Positions 17,154 through 25,666 of a stretch of DNA of 64,000 bases are shown here, one piece after another. Made by a program: the position numbers and the translations under genes. Origin of the DNA: Streptomyces fungicidicus. Its GTDB lineage: Bacteria > Actinomycetota > Actinomycetes > Streptomycetales > Streptomycetaceae. The notes under the pieces are model-generated. The model did no database searches. It worked only from the letters and a program-made list of their open reading frames with translations, and was not told where the DNA came from. The DNA lies in NCBI RefSeq assembly GCF_003665435.1, contig NZ_CP023407.1:4258501-4322500 (forward strand), read 5' to 3'. How positions within the stretch are numbered: the first letter of the stretch is position 1; each line of letters begins with the position of its first letter.

Positions 17154-18275
17154 TCAGCGCAGGATCCCCTCCAGGAAGTCGCTGCCGAGCCGCGCCACGA
17201 CCGTCACGTCCAGCTGGTGCAGCACATACCGCCCGCGGCGGCGCGTGGTGAGCAGGCCGGCCTTCTTCAGCACGCCCAGGTGCCGGGATATCTCCGGCGC
17301 CGTCATACCGTGCGCCTGGGCCAGCTCACTGGTGGTGTACGCGCTGCGGGCGAGGTTCCGGCACATGCGCATACGGACCGGGTGGGACAGCGCGGTCATC
17401 CGCAGGGCCAGCTGCCCGACCGTCTGCGGGGCGGCCAGCTCCGGGGAGCCGACCGGGTAGTGCAGCACCGGCTGCCAGCCGTACCGGTGCAGCACCATCA
17501 GGTGCGGCCAGCCGAGGCTGGTCGGGATCAGCAGCAGCCCGCCGTCGCCCGTGGCCGTCCGGCCCTCGCCCAACTTGTCCACGGTGATCCGCCCCGCGGC
17601 CTCGTCGACCGTCACCGCGGGCGACACCGCCGTCAGCGCCCCGGCCGGCCCCTTGTGCCGGAGCAGGTCGGTCTTGTGGCGGGTGTCCGCTGCGAGCTGG
17701 TGCCGCAGCCGGGACCAGGTCTCGGCGAAGAAAGCCTCGTCGCAGTCCTCGAGGAACTGCCGGAGCCGGCCCCGGATCCCCGGCGGGTCGGACAGCAGCC
17801 GCTCGGTGAACTCCGTCTGGCGCGGCCCCCGCGCGGCGGCCAGCTCCAGCGAGCGGCGCCTCAGCCCCGCGTCGGTGAGCGGCCCGGCGCCCGGCAGGCC
17901 GTAGGGGAGCGCGCAGGTGAACTCCAGGGCGGCGTCCACGAACTGCTCGTCGGACAGCTTGTCCAGCAGGTCCAGGTCCTCCGCGAGGGTGCCGCCCGGG
18001 AGCGTGGTGCGGCCCGGAACGCCGGCGCACGGCAGGAACAGGTCCGAGAACGTGCTGCGCCACAGGAAGTCCGCCTCGCACATCCGGTCCGCGAGGTGCG
18101 GGTCCAGGCGTGCGGTCACGCCGGTCGCCCAGGCCTGCAGCCCCGGGTGGTGTCCCGGCTCGGACAGCGCGTGCAGCGCCATGCCCAGCTCCGCCAGCGG
18201 GGAGGGCACGACGGCGACCTGTTCCGGCCGCAGCCCCGAGATGTCGATGTGCACGCCCATGCCCACATGGTGCAC
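17154..18275 (-). CDS. ArsR-type winged-helix regulator with DUF5937-like N-terminal domain
   Basis: About 373 residues if started at the GTG at 18275; the ATG at 18260 (MGVHIDISGLRP) is equally plausible, and neither has a clear ribosome site. The N-terminal two thirds match the DUF5937-type domain seen in Streptomyces regulators of this class. The C-terminal winged helix (about 295-355) is ArsR-like: SHPVRMRMCRNLARSAYTTSELAQAHGMTAPEISRHLGVLKKAGLLTTRRRGRYVLHQL. No metal-binding Cys pair of classic ArsR sensors is seen, so it probably senses something else through the N-domain. The fold order (sensor first, DNA-binding last) is typical for this group. Confidence 0.8.
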   Translation of the reverse strand: MHHVGMGVHIDISGLRPEQVAVVPSPLAELGMALHALSEPGHHPGLQAWATGVTARLDPHLADRMCEADFLWRSTFSDLFLPCAGVPGRTTLPGGTLAEDLDLLDKLSDEQFVDAALEFTCALPYGLPGAGPLTDAGLRRRSLELAAARGPRQTEFTERLLSDPPGIRGRLRQFLEDCDEAFFAETWSRLRHQLAADTRHKTDLLRHKGPAGALTAVSPAVTVDEAAGRITVDKLGEGRTATGDGGLLLIPTSLGWPHLMVLHRYGWQPVLHYPVGSPELAAPQTVGQLALRMTALSHPVRMRMCRNLARSAYTTSELAQAHGMTAPEISRHLGVLKKAGLLTTRRRGRYVLHQLDVTVVARLGSDFLEGILR

Positions 18276-18318
18276 GAGCCCTCGGGGGCGCTGCCCCCGA
18301 ACCCCCGCTCCTCAAACG

Positions 18319-18346
18319 CCGGAGGGGCTGAAGTCAGCCCCTCCGG
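18319..18346 (-). terminator. Hairpin terminator after the PLP-lyase gene
   Basis: A perfect 12-bp stem (18319-18330 with 18335-18346) with a four-base loop AAGT lies 12 bases beyond the stop of the minus-strand PLP-enzyme gene. It separates that gene from the ArsR-type regulator gene. Confidence 0.75.
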
Positions 18347-18357
18347 GGCGAGAGAGG

Positions 18358-19584
18358 TCAGGCCTGGACCAGCCGCCGGGCGAACTGCACCGCCGCCCCG
18401 CGTACGTCGTCGGCGGTCCACTCGAGGCCCGCCGCCCGCACGTACACCTCCGTGAAGGACAACCCCGGCCCCTTGGCGTCCCAGTGGTTCGCGAAGAGCA
18501 CCGCCCCCGTCTCCTCCGCCACCGCGATCGCCACCTCGGCGGCCACCTCCGCCTCGTACGGCAGCCACACCTGGAAGTCGTGAGTGTGCGGCACCTCCGG
18601 ATGCACCCGGAACCAGGGCAGCCCCCCGGCCTCCAGCCCCTCCCGCAGCGCCCCGGCCACCACGCGCGCGTGGCGGACGTACTCCGGCAGCCGGGGCAGT
18701 TCCCGCTCCAGGCCGATCAGCGCGGACAGCGCGGTCGGGAACTGCTGGAAGACGTTGCCCCCGTACCGGTGCCGCCAGGCCCTCGCCTCGTCGACCAGCG
18801 TCGCGGGCCCGGCGAGGGCCGCGCCGCCGAAGGCGTCGAGGGACTTGTAGAACGACACGTAGACGCTGTCCGCGAGACCGGCGATCTCCTCCAGCGGCCG
18901 CCCGAAGTGCTCGGTGCACTCCCACAGCCTGGCCCCGTCGAAGTGGACGACCGCCTCGCGTTCCCGCGCGGCGTCCACCACCCCGGTCAGCTCCTCCCAG
19001 GTGGGCAGCACGAAACCGGCGTCCCGCAGCGGAAGTTCCAGCATCAGCGCCCCGAAGGGCTCCTCGAAGTCGCGTACCTCGGCGGCGGTCGGCAGCCGGG
19101 GCTCGTTCGTGATCCGCACCGGACGCAACCCGCTGACCTGGCTGAACGCGTTGCGCTCGTACACCTCCGGGTGGCTGAGCGGATGCAGGGCCACCGCCGG
19201 GTCGCCGGTGCGGCCGGCCCAGCAGCGCAGGGCCACCTGCTGGGCCATGGTGCCGGTCGGGAAGAACGCGGCGGCCTCGGTGCCCAGCAGCTCCGCGACC
19301 CGCTTCTCCAGCGCCTCGACGACGCCGTTGCCGTAGATGTCGGACGTCTCGTCGAGGTCGTACACGTCGCCCGCCGCCGCCAGCAGGGCCAGCCGCTCGC
19401 CGAGCGGGGCGAGGAAGCCGAGGCGGGCGAGCACCCGCGGGGCGCTGCGCCAGGCGGCTATCCGCCGCTCGCGGGACGTCGGCGCCGCCGCCGTGCCCGC
19501 CGCGTCCCCCTGGCCCCGCTCGTCCTCGTGGCCCCGCTCGTCCCCGGTCCGTGCCTCGTCGGTGCCGTCCGTCGTTTCCGTCAT
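18358..19584 (-). CDS. Threonine-aldolase/beta-eliminating lyase-like PLP enzyme
   Basis: 408 residues from the ATG at 19584. Fold-type I aminotransferase-like enzyme of the threonine aldolase/beta-eliminating lyase group (Pfam Beta_elim_lyase). Key blocks: DIYGNGVVEALEKRVAELLG and FFPTGTMAQQVALR (PLP phosphate loop), HPLSHPEVYE, VVHFDGARLWE (the Asp that contacts the pyridine nitrogen), and SFYKSLDAFGGAALAG with the Schiff-base Lys. The N-terminal 40 residues are acidic, Gly/Asp/Glu-rich and probably disordered. It might cleave L-threonine or L-allo-threonine to glycine and acetaldehyde, but substrate choice in this group is hard to predict. Confidence 0.85.
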   Translation of the reverse strand: MTETTDGTDEARTGDERGHEDERGQGDAAGTAAAPTSRERRIAAWRSAPRVLARLGFLAPLGERLALLAAAGDVYDLDETSDIYGNGVVEALEKRVAELLGTEAAAFFPTGTMAQQVALRCWAGRTGDPAVALHPLSHPEVYERNAFSQVSGLRPVRITNEPRLPTAAEVRDFEEPFGALMLELPLRDAGFVLPTWEELTGVVDAAREREAVVHFDGARLWECTEHFGRPLEEIAGLADSVYVSFYKSLDAFGGAALAGPATLVDEARAWRHRYGGNVFQQFPTALSALIGLERELPRLPEYVRHARVVAGALREGLEAGGLPWFRVHPEVPHTHDFQVWLPYEAEVAAEVAIAVAEETGAVLFANHWDAKGPGLSFTEVYVRAAGLEWTADDVRGAAVQFARRLVQA

Positions 19585-19767
19585 GCCCGCGATCATCCCG
19601 CGTCCCGGCCCGCGCGGGCATCCACATTTCCGCACGCGGGTGTGGTGCGGCGGCGCACGGAAACCCACAGCCTGTGGACAACCGACCGCCCCCGGAACCG
19701 ATCGCGTTAACATGACGAGAAATCGTCCGGTACCCCGAGCGGACTGGAACGGGAAGGCCCCCGCTGC

Positions 19768-20724
19768 GTGAACACAACCCCACAGCCAGACCCCCAGGAC
19801 CGCCCCGCGCGGCTCACCGTCGGCGTCGTCGGCGCCGGACGCGTGGGCCCCGCCCTCGCCGCGTCGCTCCAGCTCGCCGGGCACCGCCCGGTGGCGGTCT
19901 CCGCCGTCTCCGAAGCCTCCCGCAGGCGTGCCGAGCAGCTGCTCCCCGACGTGCCGGTGGTGCCGCCCGCCGAGGTCCTGCAGCGGTCCGAGCTGGTCCT
20001 GCTGACCGTCCCGGACGACGCCCTGCCGGAACTGGTCTCCGGACTCGCCGACACCGGCGCGGTACGGCCCGGCCAGCTGCTCGTGCACACCTCGGGCCGC
20101 TACGGCGCGAGGGTCCTCGACCCCGCCCTGCGGGCCGGAGCCCTGCCGCTCGCCCTGCACCCCGCCATGACGTTCACCGGCACCCCCGTCGACGTGCAGC
20201 GCCTCGCCGGATGCTCCTTCGGCGTCACCGCCCCCGAGGAGCTGCGGCTGGCCGCCGAGGCCCTCGTCATCGAGATGGGCGGCGAGCCGGAGTGGATCTC
20301 CGAGGAGAACCGCCCGCTCTACCACGCCTCCCTCGCACTGGGCGCCAACCACCTGGTCACCCTGGTCGCCCAGTCCCTGGAACTGCTGCGCACCGCCGGA
20401 GTCGGGGCACCCGACCGGATGCTCGGCCCGCTGCTCGGCGCCGCCCTGGACAACGCCCTGCGCTCCGGCGACGCGGCCCTCACAGGCCCGGTCGCCCGCG
20501 GCGACGCCGGCACGGTCGCCGCGCACGTCACCGAGCTGCGGCGGCACGCGCCGGGGGCCGTCGCCGGCTATCTCGCGATGGCCCGCGCGACCGCCGACCG
20601 CGCCCTCGCCCACGGCCTGCTGAAGCCGGAACTCGCCGAGGACCTGCTCGGCGTCCTCGCCGACGAGGCCGCCGGGGCCGACGGCACCGGAAGCACCGGA
20701 TCCACGCCGGGGGAGGACCGATGA
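19768..20724 (+). CDS. Rossmann-fold DUF2520 protein
   Basis: 318 residues from the GTG at 19768. The N-terminal Rossmann domain opens with VGVVGAGRVGPALAASLQLAGH (10-31), an NAD(P)-binding GxGxxG-type pattern, and the C-terminal half is the helical DUF2520 domain (LALHPAMTFTGTPVDVQRL onward), as in ketopantoate-reductase-like or F420-type reductases. In actinobacteria it regularly precedes panC, as here, so a role in pantothenate supply is a reasonable inference, but this is not classical PanE and no activity is established. Its stop overlaps the start of a 25-codon ORF, which in turn overlaps panC. Confidence 0.87.
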   Translation: MNTTPQPDPQDRPARLTVGVVGAGRVGPALAASLQLAGHRPVAVSAVSEASRRRAEQLLPDVPVVPPAEVLQRSELVLLTVPDDALPELVSGLADTGAVRPGQLLVHTSGRYGARVLDPALRAGALPLALHPAMTFTGTPVDVQRLAGCSFGVTAPEELRLAAEALVIEMGGEPEWISEENRPLYHASLALGANHLVTLVAQSLELLRTAGVGAPDRMLGPLLGAALDNALRSGDAALTGPVARGDAGTVAAHVTELRRHAPGAVAGYLAMARATADRALAHGLLKPELAEDLLGVLADEAAGADGTGSTGSTPGEDR

Positions 20725-20798
20725 GCGGCACACCCCGCCCCACCGCCCACCCCCGCCGCACGACGCCGCGCGCGTCCCGGAACGGAGCCGCCCGATGA
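20721..20798 (+). CDS. 25-residue Pro/Arg-rich ORF coupled between the DUF2520 gene and panC
   Basis: ATG at 20721 overlaps the DUF2520 stop (ATGA), and its own stop TGA (20796-20798) overlaps the panC ATG (20795-20797) in the same manner. The predicted peptide has 25 residues, mostly Pro, Arg, Thr and Ala (MSGTPRPTAHPRRTTPRASR...), with no recognised domain. GGGAGGA lies a few bases before its ATG, a good ribosome site. It may be a translational bridge that carries ribosomes into panC, a small protein, or a chance ORF; only the overlap geometry supports it. Confidence 0.4.
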   Translation: MSGTPRPTAHPRRTTPRASRNGAAR

Positions 20799-21793
20799 CC
20801 GCCACCCTGCTGCGCACCGCCGCCGAACTGCACACACGCGCGCGGAAGGGCCGCCGCGCCGTCGTGATGACCATGGGCGCGCTGCACGAGGGCCACGCGA
20901 CGCTGATCCGCACCGCGCGGAAGGCGGCGGGCCCCGACGGCGAGGTCGTGGTCACCGTCTTCGTCAACCCGCTGCAGTTCGGCGCGGGCGAGGACCTGGA
21001 CCGCTACCCGCGCACCCTGGACGCCGACCTCGACCTCGCCGGACGGTCGGGCGCCGACGTCGTGTTCGCCCCCGCCGTGGACGAGGTCTACCCGGGCGGC
21101 GAACCCCAGGTCCGCATCACCGCCGGCCCCATGGGCGCCCGCCTGGAGGGCGCGTCCCGCCCCGGCCACTTCGACGGCGTGCTCACCGTCGTCGCCAAAC
21201 TGCTCCACCTCACCCGTCCCGACCTCGCCCTGTACGGCCAGAAGGACGCCCAGCAGCTCGCCCTGATCCGCCGCATGGTGCGGGACCTGAACTTCGGCCT
21301 GGAGATCGTCGGCGTGCCCACGGTCCGCGAGGAGGACGGGCTCGCCCTGTCCAGCCGCAACCGGTACCTCTCGCCCGCCGAGCGGCGCACCGCGCTCGCC
21401 CTCTCCCAGGCCCTGTTCGCCGGCCGCGACCGGCACGCGGCCCAGCAGGCGCTGCGCGCGCGGGCCAGCGCGGTGCCCACCACCCGTGCCCGTGCCGAGG
21501 CGCTCAGCGCGATCGGGGAGTCCCGCGCGGCGGCCGACGCGCACGCCGTCGCCACGACCGCCGGCGGACCGGCGGCCCTCCTGGCGACCGCCCGTCTGGT
21601 CCTCGACGAGGCCGCCCGCCTCGAACCGCCCCTCGCCCTGGACTACCTGGCCCTGGTCGACCCGTCCGACTTCACCGGGATCGGCGACGACTTCACCGGT
21701 GAGGCCGTCCTCGCCGTGGCCGCCCGGGTGGGCGCCACCCGCCTGATCGACAACATCACCCTGACCTTCGGATCCTTCGGAGACGCCGCGTGA
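20795..21793 (+). CDS. panC: Pantothenate synthetase PanC
   Basis: 332 residues, longer than the usual roughly 280-310. PanC joins pantoate to beta-alanine with ATP, giving pantothenate. The HIGH-like motif is in MTMGALHEGHATL (about 26-38), the pantoate/ATP loops are VTVFVNPLQFGAGEDLDRYPRT and LYGQKDAQQLALIRRMVRDLN, and the KMSKS-like loop is LSSRNRYLSP. The insertion relative to E. coli lies around 225-275 (Arg/Ala-rich: RARASAVPTTRARAEALSAIG). It overlaps the small ORF upstream and the nadB start downstream (GTGA, 21790-21793), so translation is coupled. Confidence 0.95.
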   Translation: MTATLLRTAAELHTRARKGRRAVVMTMGALHEGHATLIRTARKAAGPDGEVVVTVFVNPLQFGAGEDLDRYPRTLDADLDLAGRSGADVVFAPAVDEVYPGGEPQVRITAGPMGARLEGASRPGHFDGVLTVVAKLLHLTRPDLALYGQKDAQQLALIRRMVRDLNFGLEIVGVPTVREEDGLALSSRNRYLSPAERRTALALSQALFAGRDRHAAQQALRARASAVPTTRARAEALSAIGESRAAADAHAVATTAGGPAALLATARLVLDEAARLEPPLALDYLALVDPSDFTGIGDDFTGEAVLAVAARVGATRLIDNITLTFGSFGDAA

Positions 21794-23520
21794 CCAGCAC
21801 AGGCATACGCCCGCCCGTCGCCCGCCCCCGGCTGCACGCGCCGGCGCCCGGGTGGTCCATCGCCGCGGACGTCGTGGTCGTCGGCTCCGGCGTCGCCGGC
21901 CTCACCGCCGCACTGCGCTGCGAGGCCGCGGGACTGACGACGGTCGTCGTCACCAAGGCCCGCCTCGACGACGGCTCCACCCGCTGGGCGCAGGGCGGCA
22001 TCGCCGCGGCCCTCGGCGAGGGCGACACCCCCGAACAGCACCTGGACGACACCCTGGTCGCCGGCGCGGGCCTGTGCGACGAGGAAGCGGTCCGCCTCCT
22101 GGTCACCGAGGGCCCCGACGCCGTACGCCGCCTCATCGCGACCGGCGCGCACTTCGACGAGTCGACCGACGGCGCCCTCGAACTCACCCGCGAGGGCGGC
22201 CACCACCGCCGCCGCATCGCCCACGCGGGCGGCGACGCCACCGGCGCGGAGATCTCCCGCGCCCTGGTCGAGGCGGTCCGAGCCCGGGGACTGCGCACCA
22301 TCGAGAACGCCCTCGTCCTGGACCTCCTCACGGACGCCGGGGGCCGCACCGCCGGCGTCACCCTGCACGTCATGGGCGAGGGCCAGCACGACGGCGTGGG
22401 AGCCGTCCACGCGCCCGCCGTGGTCCTGGCGACCGGCGGCATGGGCCAGGTCTTCTCGGCCACCACGAACCCCTCCGTCTCCACGGGCGACGGCGTGGCC
22501 CTCGCGCTGCGCGCGGGAGCCGAGGTGAGCGACCTCGAGTTCGTCCAGTTCCACCCCACCGTGCTCTTCCTCGGCCCGGACGCGGAGGGCCAGCAGCCCC
22601 TGGTGTCCGAGGCGGTACGCGGCGAGGGCGCCCATCTCGTGGACGCCGACGGCGTGCGCTTCATGCAGGGGCGGCACGAGCTCGCCGAACTGGCGCCCCG
22701 GGACATCGTCGCCAAGGGCATCATGCGCCGCATGCGGGAGCGGGACGCCGAGCACATGTACCTCGACGCCCGCCACTTCGGCGCCGAGATGTGGGAGAAC
22801 CGGTTCCCCACGATCCTCGCCGCCTGCCGCGCCCACGGCATCGACCCGGTCACCGAGCCGGTCCCGGTCGCCCCGGCCGCCCACTACGCCTCCGGCGGCG
22901 TCCGCACCGACTCCCACGGGCGCACCACCGTCCCCGGCCTCTACGCGTGCGGCGAGGTCGCCTGCACCGGAGTGCACGGCGCCAACCGCCTGGCCTCCAA
23001 CTCCCTCCTCGAAGGCCTGGTCTACGCCGAGCGCATCGCCGCCGACATCGCGGGCGCCGGGGACGCCCTCGCCGCCCGCGTGCCCCAGCCGCTCCCGGCC
23101 GCCGAGCGGCCCGCGTACCCGCTGCTCCCCGCCGAGGCCCGCCTCACCATCCAGCGGGCCATGACCCGGGGCGCCGGCGTCCTGCGCTCCGAGGAGTCCC
23201 TCGCCGGGGCGGCCGACCGGCTCCACCGGCTGCACGCCGACGCCCGCGACGCCCTCGACGAGCACGGCAAGACGGCCGAGCCCGGCGTCGACACCTGGGA
23301 GGCGACCAACCTCCTGTGCGTGGCCCGGGTCCTGGTCGCCGCCGCGCGGCAGCGGGAGGAGACCCGCGGCTGCCACTGGCGCGAGGACCGTCCCGAACGC
23401 GACGACACGACCTGGCGCCGCCACATCGTCGTACGGCTGAATCCCGACCGATCGCTGGCGGTGCGCACCACCGACACCACAGACTTCCCCCCGACCCTCC
23501 CTCAGCCCCAGGAGCAGTGA
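21790..23520 (+). CDS. nadB: L-aspartate oxidase NadB
   Basis: 576 residues. Flavoenzyme that oxidises L-aspartate to iminoaspartate for quinolinate synthesis, first step of de novo NAD synthesis. FAD-binding GSGVAGLTAALRCEAAG (about 36-52), STRWAQGGIAAALGEGDTPEQH, the active-site region with HHRRRIAHAGGDATG, FVQFHPTVLF, and CGEVACTGVHGANRLASNSLLEGLVYAERI are all in place. It is followed directly by nadC. The quinolinate synthase gene nadA is not in the window. GTG start overlaps the panC stop. Confidence 0.95.
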   Translation: MTSTGIRPPVARPRLHAPAPGWSIAADVVVVGSGVAGLTAALRCEAAGLTTVVVTKARLDDGSTRWAQGGIAAALGEGDTPEQHLDDTLVAGAGLCDEEAVRLLVTEGPDAVRRLIATGAHFDESTDGALELTREGGHHRRRIAHAGGDATGAEISRALVEAVRARGLRTIENALVLDLLTDAGGRTAGVTLHVMGEGQHDGVGAVHAPAVVLATGGMGQVFSATTNPSVSTGDGVALALRAGAEVSDLEFVQFHPTVLFLGPDAEGQQPLVSEAVRGEGAHLVDADGVRFMQGRHELAELAPRDIVAKGIMRRMRERDAEHMYLDARHFGAEMWENRFPTILAACRAHGIDPVTEPVPVAPAAHYASGGVRTDSHGRTTVPGLYACGEVACTGVHGANRLASNSLLEGLVYAERIAADIAGAGDALAARVPQPLPAAERPAYPLLPAEARLTIQRAMTRGAGVLRSEESLAGAADRLHRLHADARDALDEHGKTAEPGVDTWEATNLLCVARVLVAAARQREETRGCHWREDRPERDDTTWRRHIVVRLNPDRSLAVRTTDTTDFPPTLPQPQEQ

Positions 23521-23525
23521 CAGCA

Positions 23526-24500
23526 GTGACCACCCCCGACCTTCCCCTCGTGTCCTCCGGCGGCTGTGGCGACGGCTGTGGCTGCGGCGCCGACGAGGAG
23601 ACCTACCTGGAGTGCGGCCTCGACCCCGCGCTCGCACAGCTCCTGGCCGACGCGGGCCTCGACCCGGTCGAGGTCGAGGACATCGCCAACGTGGCGCTCC
23701 AGGAGGACCTGGCGCACGGCGTGGACGTGACCACGGTCGCGACCATCCCGGAGGACGCCGTCGCCACCGCCGACTTCACCGCGCGGGAGGCGGGCACCGT
23801 GGCGGGCCTCAGGATCGCCGAGGCCGTCATGTCGGTCGTCTGCACGGAGGAGTTCGAGGTCGAACGCCACGCGGAGGACGGCGACCGCGTCGAGGCCGGC
23901 CAGACCCTGCTCTCCGTCACGACCCGCACCCGCGACATCCTCACGGCGGAACGCAGCGCCCTGAACCTCCTGTGCCGCCTGTCCGGCATCGCGACCGCCA
24001 CCCGCGCCTGGGCGGACGTCCTCGAGGGCACCGGAGCCAAGGTCCGCGACACCCGCAAGACCACGCCCGGCCTGCGCAGCCTGGAGAAGTTCGCCGTGCG
24101 CTGCGGCGGCGGCGTCAACCACCGCATGTCCCTCTCGGACGCGGCCCTGGTCAAGGACAACCACGTGGTGGCCGCGGGCGGCGTCGCCGAGGCCTTCACC
24201 GCGGTCCGCGAGCGCTTCCCGGACCTCCCCATCGAGGTCGAGGTCGACACCCTGCACCAGCTCCGCGAGGTCCTGGACGCCGGCGCCGACCTGATCCTGC
24301 TGGACAACTTCACCCCCGCCGAGTGCGCGGAAGCGGTGGCCCTCGTCGACGGCCGCGCCGCCCTCGAGGCGTCCGGCCGCCTCACCCTGGCCAACGCCAA
24401 GGCGTACGCGGACACGGGCGTCGACTACCTGGCCGTGGGAGCCCTGACCCACTCCTCCCCCATCCTGGACATCGGCCTCGACCTGCGAGCGGCGGAGTAG
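23526..24500 (+). CDS. nadC: Nicotinate-nucleotide diphosphorylase (carboxylating) NadC
   Basis: 324 residues from the GTG at 23526; AGGAG at 23510-23514 fits this start better than the in-frame GTG at 23517 that overlaps the nadB stop. NadC converts quinolinate and PRPP to nicotinate mononucleotide with loss of CO2. Diagnostic segments: NVALQEDLAHGVDVTT, ERSALNLLCRLSGIATATR, DTRKTTPGLRSLEKFAVRCGGGVNHR, LVKDNHVVAAGG, VEVDTLHQLREVLDAG and LLDNFTP. Odd feature: the first 30 residues include Cys14, Cys18, Cys20 and Cys30 in a Gly/Cys-rich stretch (GGCGDGCGCG) not needed for catalysis. Third gene of the pan/nad operon. Confidence 0.95.
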   Translation: MTTPDLPLVSSGGCGDGCGCGADEETYLECGLDPALAQLLADAGLDPVEVEDIANVALQEDLAHGVDVTTVATIPEDAVATADFTAREAGTVAGLRIAEAVMSVVCTEEFEVERHAEDGDRVEAGQTLLSVTTRTRDILTAERSALNLLCRLSGIATATRAWADVLEGTGAKVRDTRKTTPGLRSLEKFAVRCGGGVNHRMSLSDAALVKDNHVVAAGGVAEAFTAVRERFPDLPIEVEVDTLHQLREVLDAGADLILLDNFTPAECAEAVALVDGRAALEASGRLTLANAKAYADTGVDYLAVGALTHSSPILDIGLDLRAAE

Positions 24501-24508
24501 GACCGGCC

Positions 24509-25306
24509 ATGCTGCTGACGATCGACGTAGGCAACACACACACCGTCCTGGGCCTCTTCGACGGCGAGGACATCGTCGAACACTGGCGCATCTCCACGGA
24601 CGCGCGCCGCACGGCGGACGAGCTCGCGGTCCTCCTCCAGGGCCTGATGGGCATGCACCCGCTGCTGGGCGAGGAGCTCGGCGACGGCATCGACGGCATC
24701 GCCATCTGCGCGACGGTCCCGTCCGTGCTGCACGAACTCCGCGAGGTCACCCGCCGGTACTACGGCGACGTCCCCGCGGTGCTCGTCGAGCCGGGCGTCA
24801 AGACCGGGGTGCCGATCCTCACCGACAACCCCAAGGAGGTCGGCGCGGACCGCATCATCAACGCGGTGGCGGCGGTCGACCTCTACGGCGGCCCGGCCAT
24901 CGTCGTGGACTTCGGCACGGCGACGACGTTCGACGCGGTGAGCGCCCGCGGGGAGTACATCGGCGGCGTCATCGCGCCCGGCATCGAGATCTCCGTCGAG
25001 GCGCTCGGCGTCCGCGGCGCGCAGCTGCGCAAGATCGAGGTGGCCCGGCCGCGGAGCGTGATCGGGAAGAACACGGTCGAGGCGATGCAGTCCGGCATCA
25101 TCTACGGGTTCGCCGGTCAGGTCGACGGCGTGGTCAACCGGATGGCGCGGGAGCTCGCGGACGATCCCGAGGACGTGACGGTCATCGCCACGGGTGGGCT
25201 GGCGCCGATGGTGCTGGGGGAGAGCTCGGTCATCGACGAGCACGAGCCGTGGCTGACGCTGATGGGACTCCGCCTGGTGTACGAACGCAACGCGTCCCGC
25301 CTGTAG
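24509..25306 (+). CDS. coaX: Type III pantothenate kinase CoaX
   Basis: 265 residues. CoaX phosphorylates pantothenate, first committed step to CoA. It has the ASKHA fold: phosphate-1 motif LLTIDVGNTHTVLGLFDG (2-19), the segment GADRIINAVAAVDLYGGPAIVVDFGTATTFDAVS, and VIATGGLAPMV. The start is nine bases after the nadC stop and no terminator lies between them. Placing pantothenate kinase beside panC gives a CoA branch and an NAD branch in one operon. No second kinase gene is in the window. Confidence 0.95.
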   Translation: MLLTIDVGNTHTVLGLFDGEDIVEHWRISTDARRTADELAVLLQGLMGMHPLLGEELGDGIDGIAICATVPSVLHELREVTRRYYGDVPAVLVEPGVKTGVPILTDNPKEVGADRIINAVAAVDLYGGPAIVVDFGTATTFDAVSARGEYIGGVIAPGIEISVEALGVRGAQLRKIEVARPRSVIGKNTVEAMQSGIIYGFAGQVDGVVNRMARELADDPEDVTVIATGGLAPMVLGESSVIDEHEPWLTLMGLRLVYERNASRL

Positions 25307-25666
25307 CCCGGCGTGGGTGCGGGCCGGGGGGTGTCGCGCAGCCCGGCGCTTACGGGGTGCCGCCGCGCCCACCCGTGCCGCCCTGCGGCACGACTGCCCG
25401 CGGAGACGGCGGGTGCGGAGGCGTGGCTGCCGGCGACGGCGGGGAGGGGGTGGGGCGGGGGTGGTCGCCCGCAGTGGCTGGCGCGTCCGCGCCCTGTACC
25501 CCTTCCAGCGGGGCCAGTCGCGCCAGTCCGAGGACGTCCACCCCCGCCCCGCCCCCGCACCACCCACCCACCCGCCCCACCCACCCACGCAGCCGAGCGG
25601 GTGGCACCCCCACGCCACACCCACCCCCTATGCGTTGTTTGTCTGATTAGCGCGTATCGTCGCGGC
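25307..25666. other. 360-bp gene-free, strongly skewed region
   Basis: No credible gene. The first 150 bases are G-rich on the plus strand (GGGGAGGGGGTGGGGCGGGGGT around 25440-25462), and the last 100 are almost free of G and made of CCACCC/CACCCA units (25556-25625). The switch in skew is abrupt near 25520. A possible promoter for the next gene lies in the only AT-richer patch, 25630-25660. The C-rich half could act as a rho-type termination zone for the operon, but that is conjecture. Confidence 0.5.
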
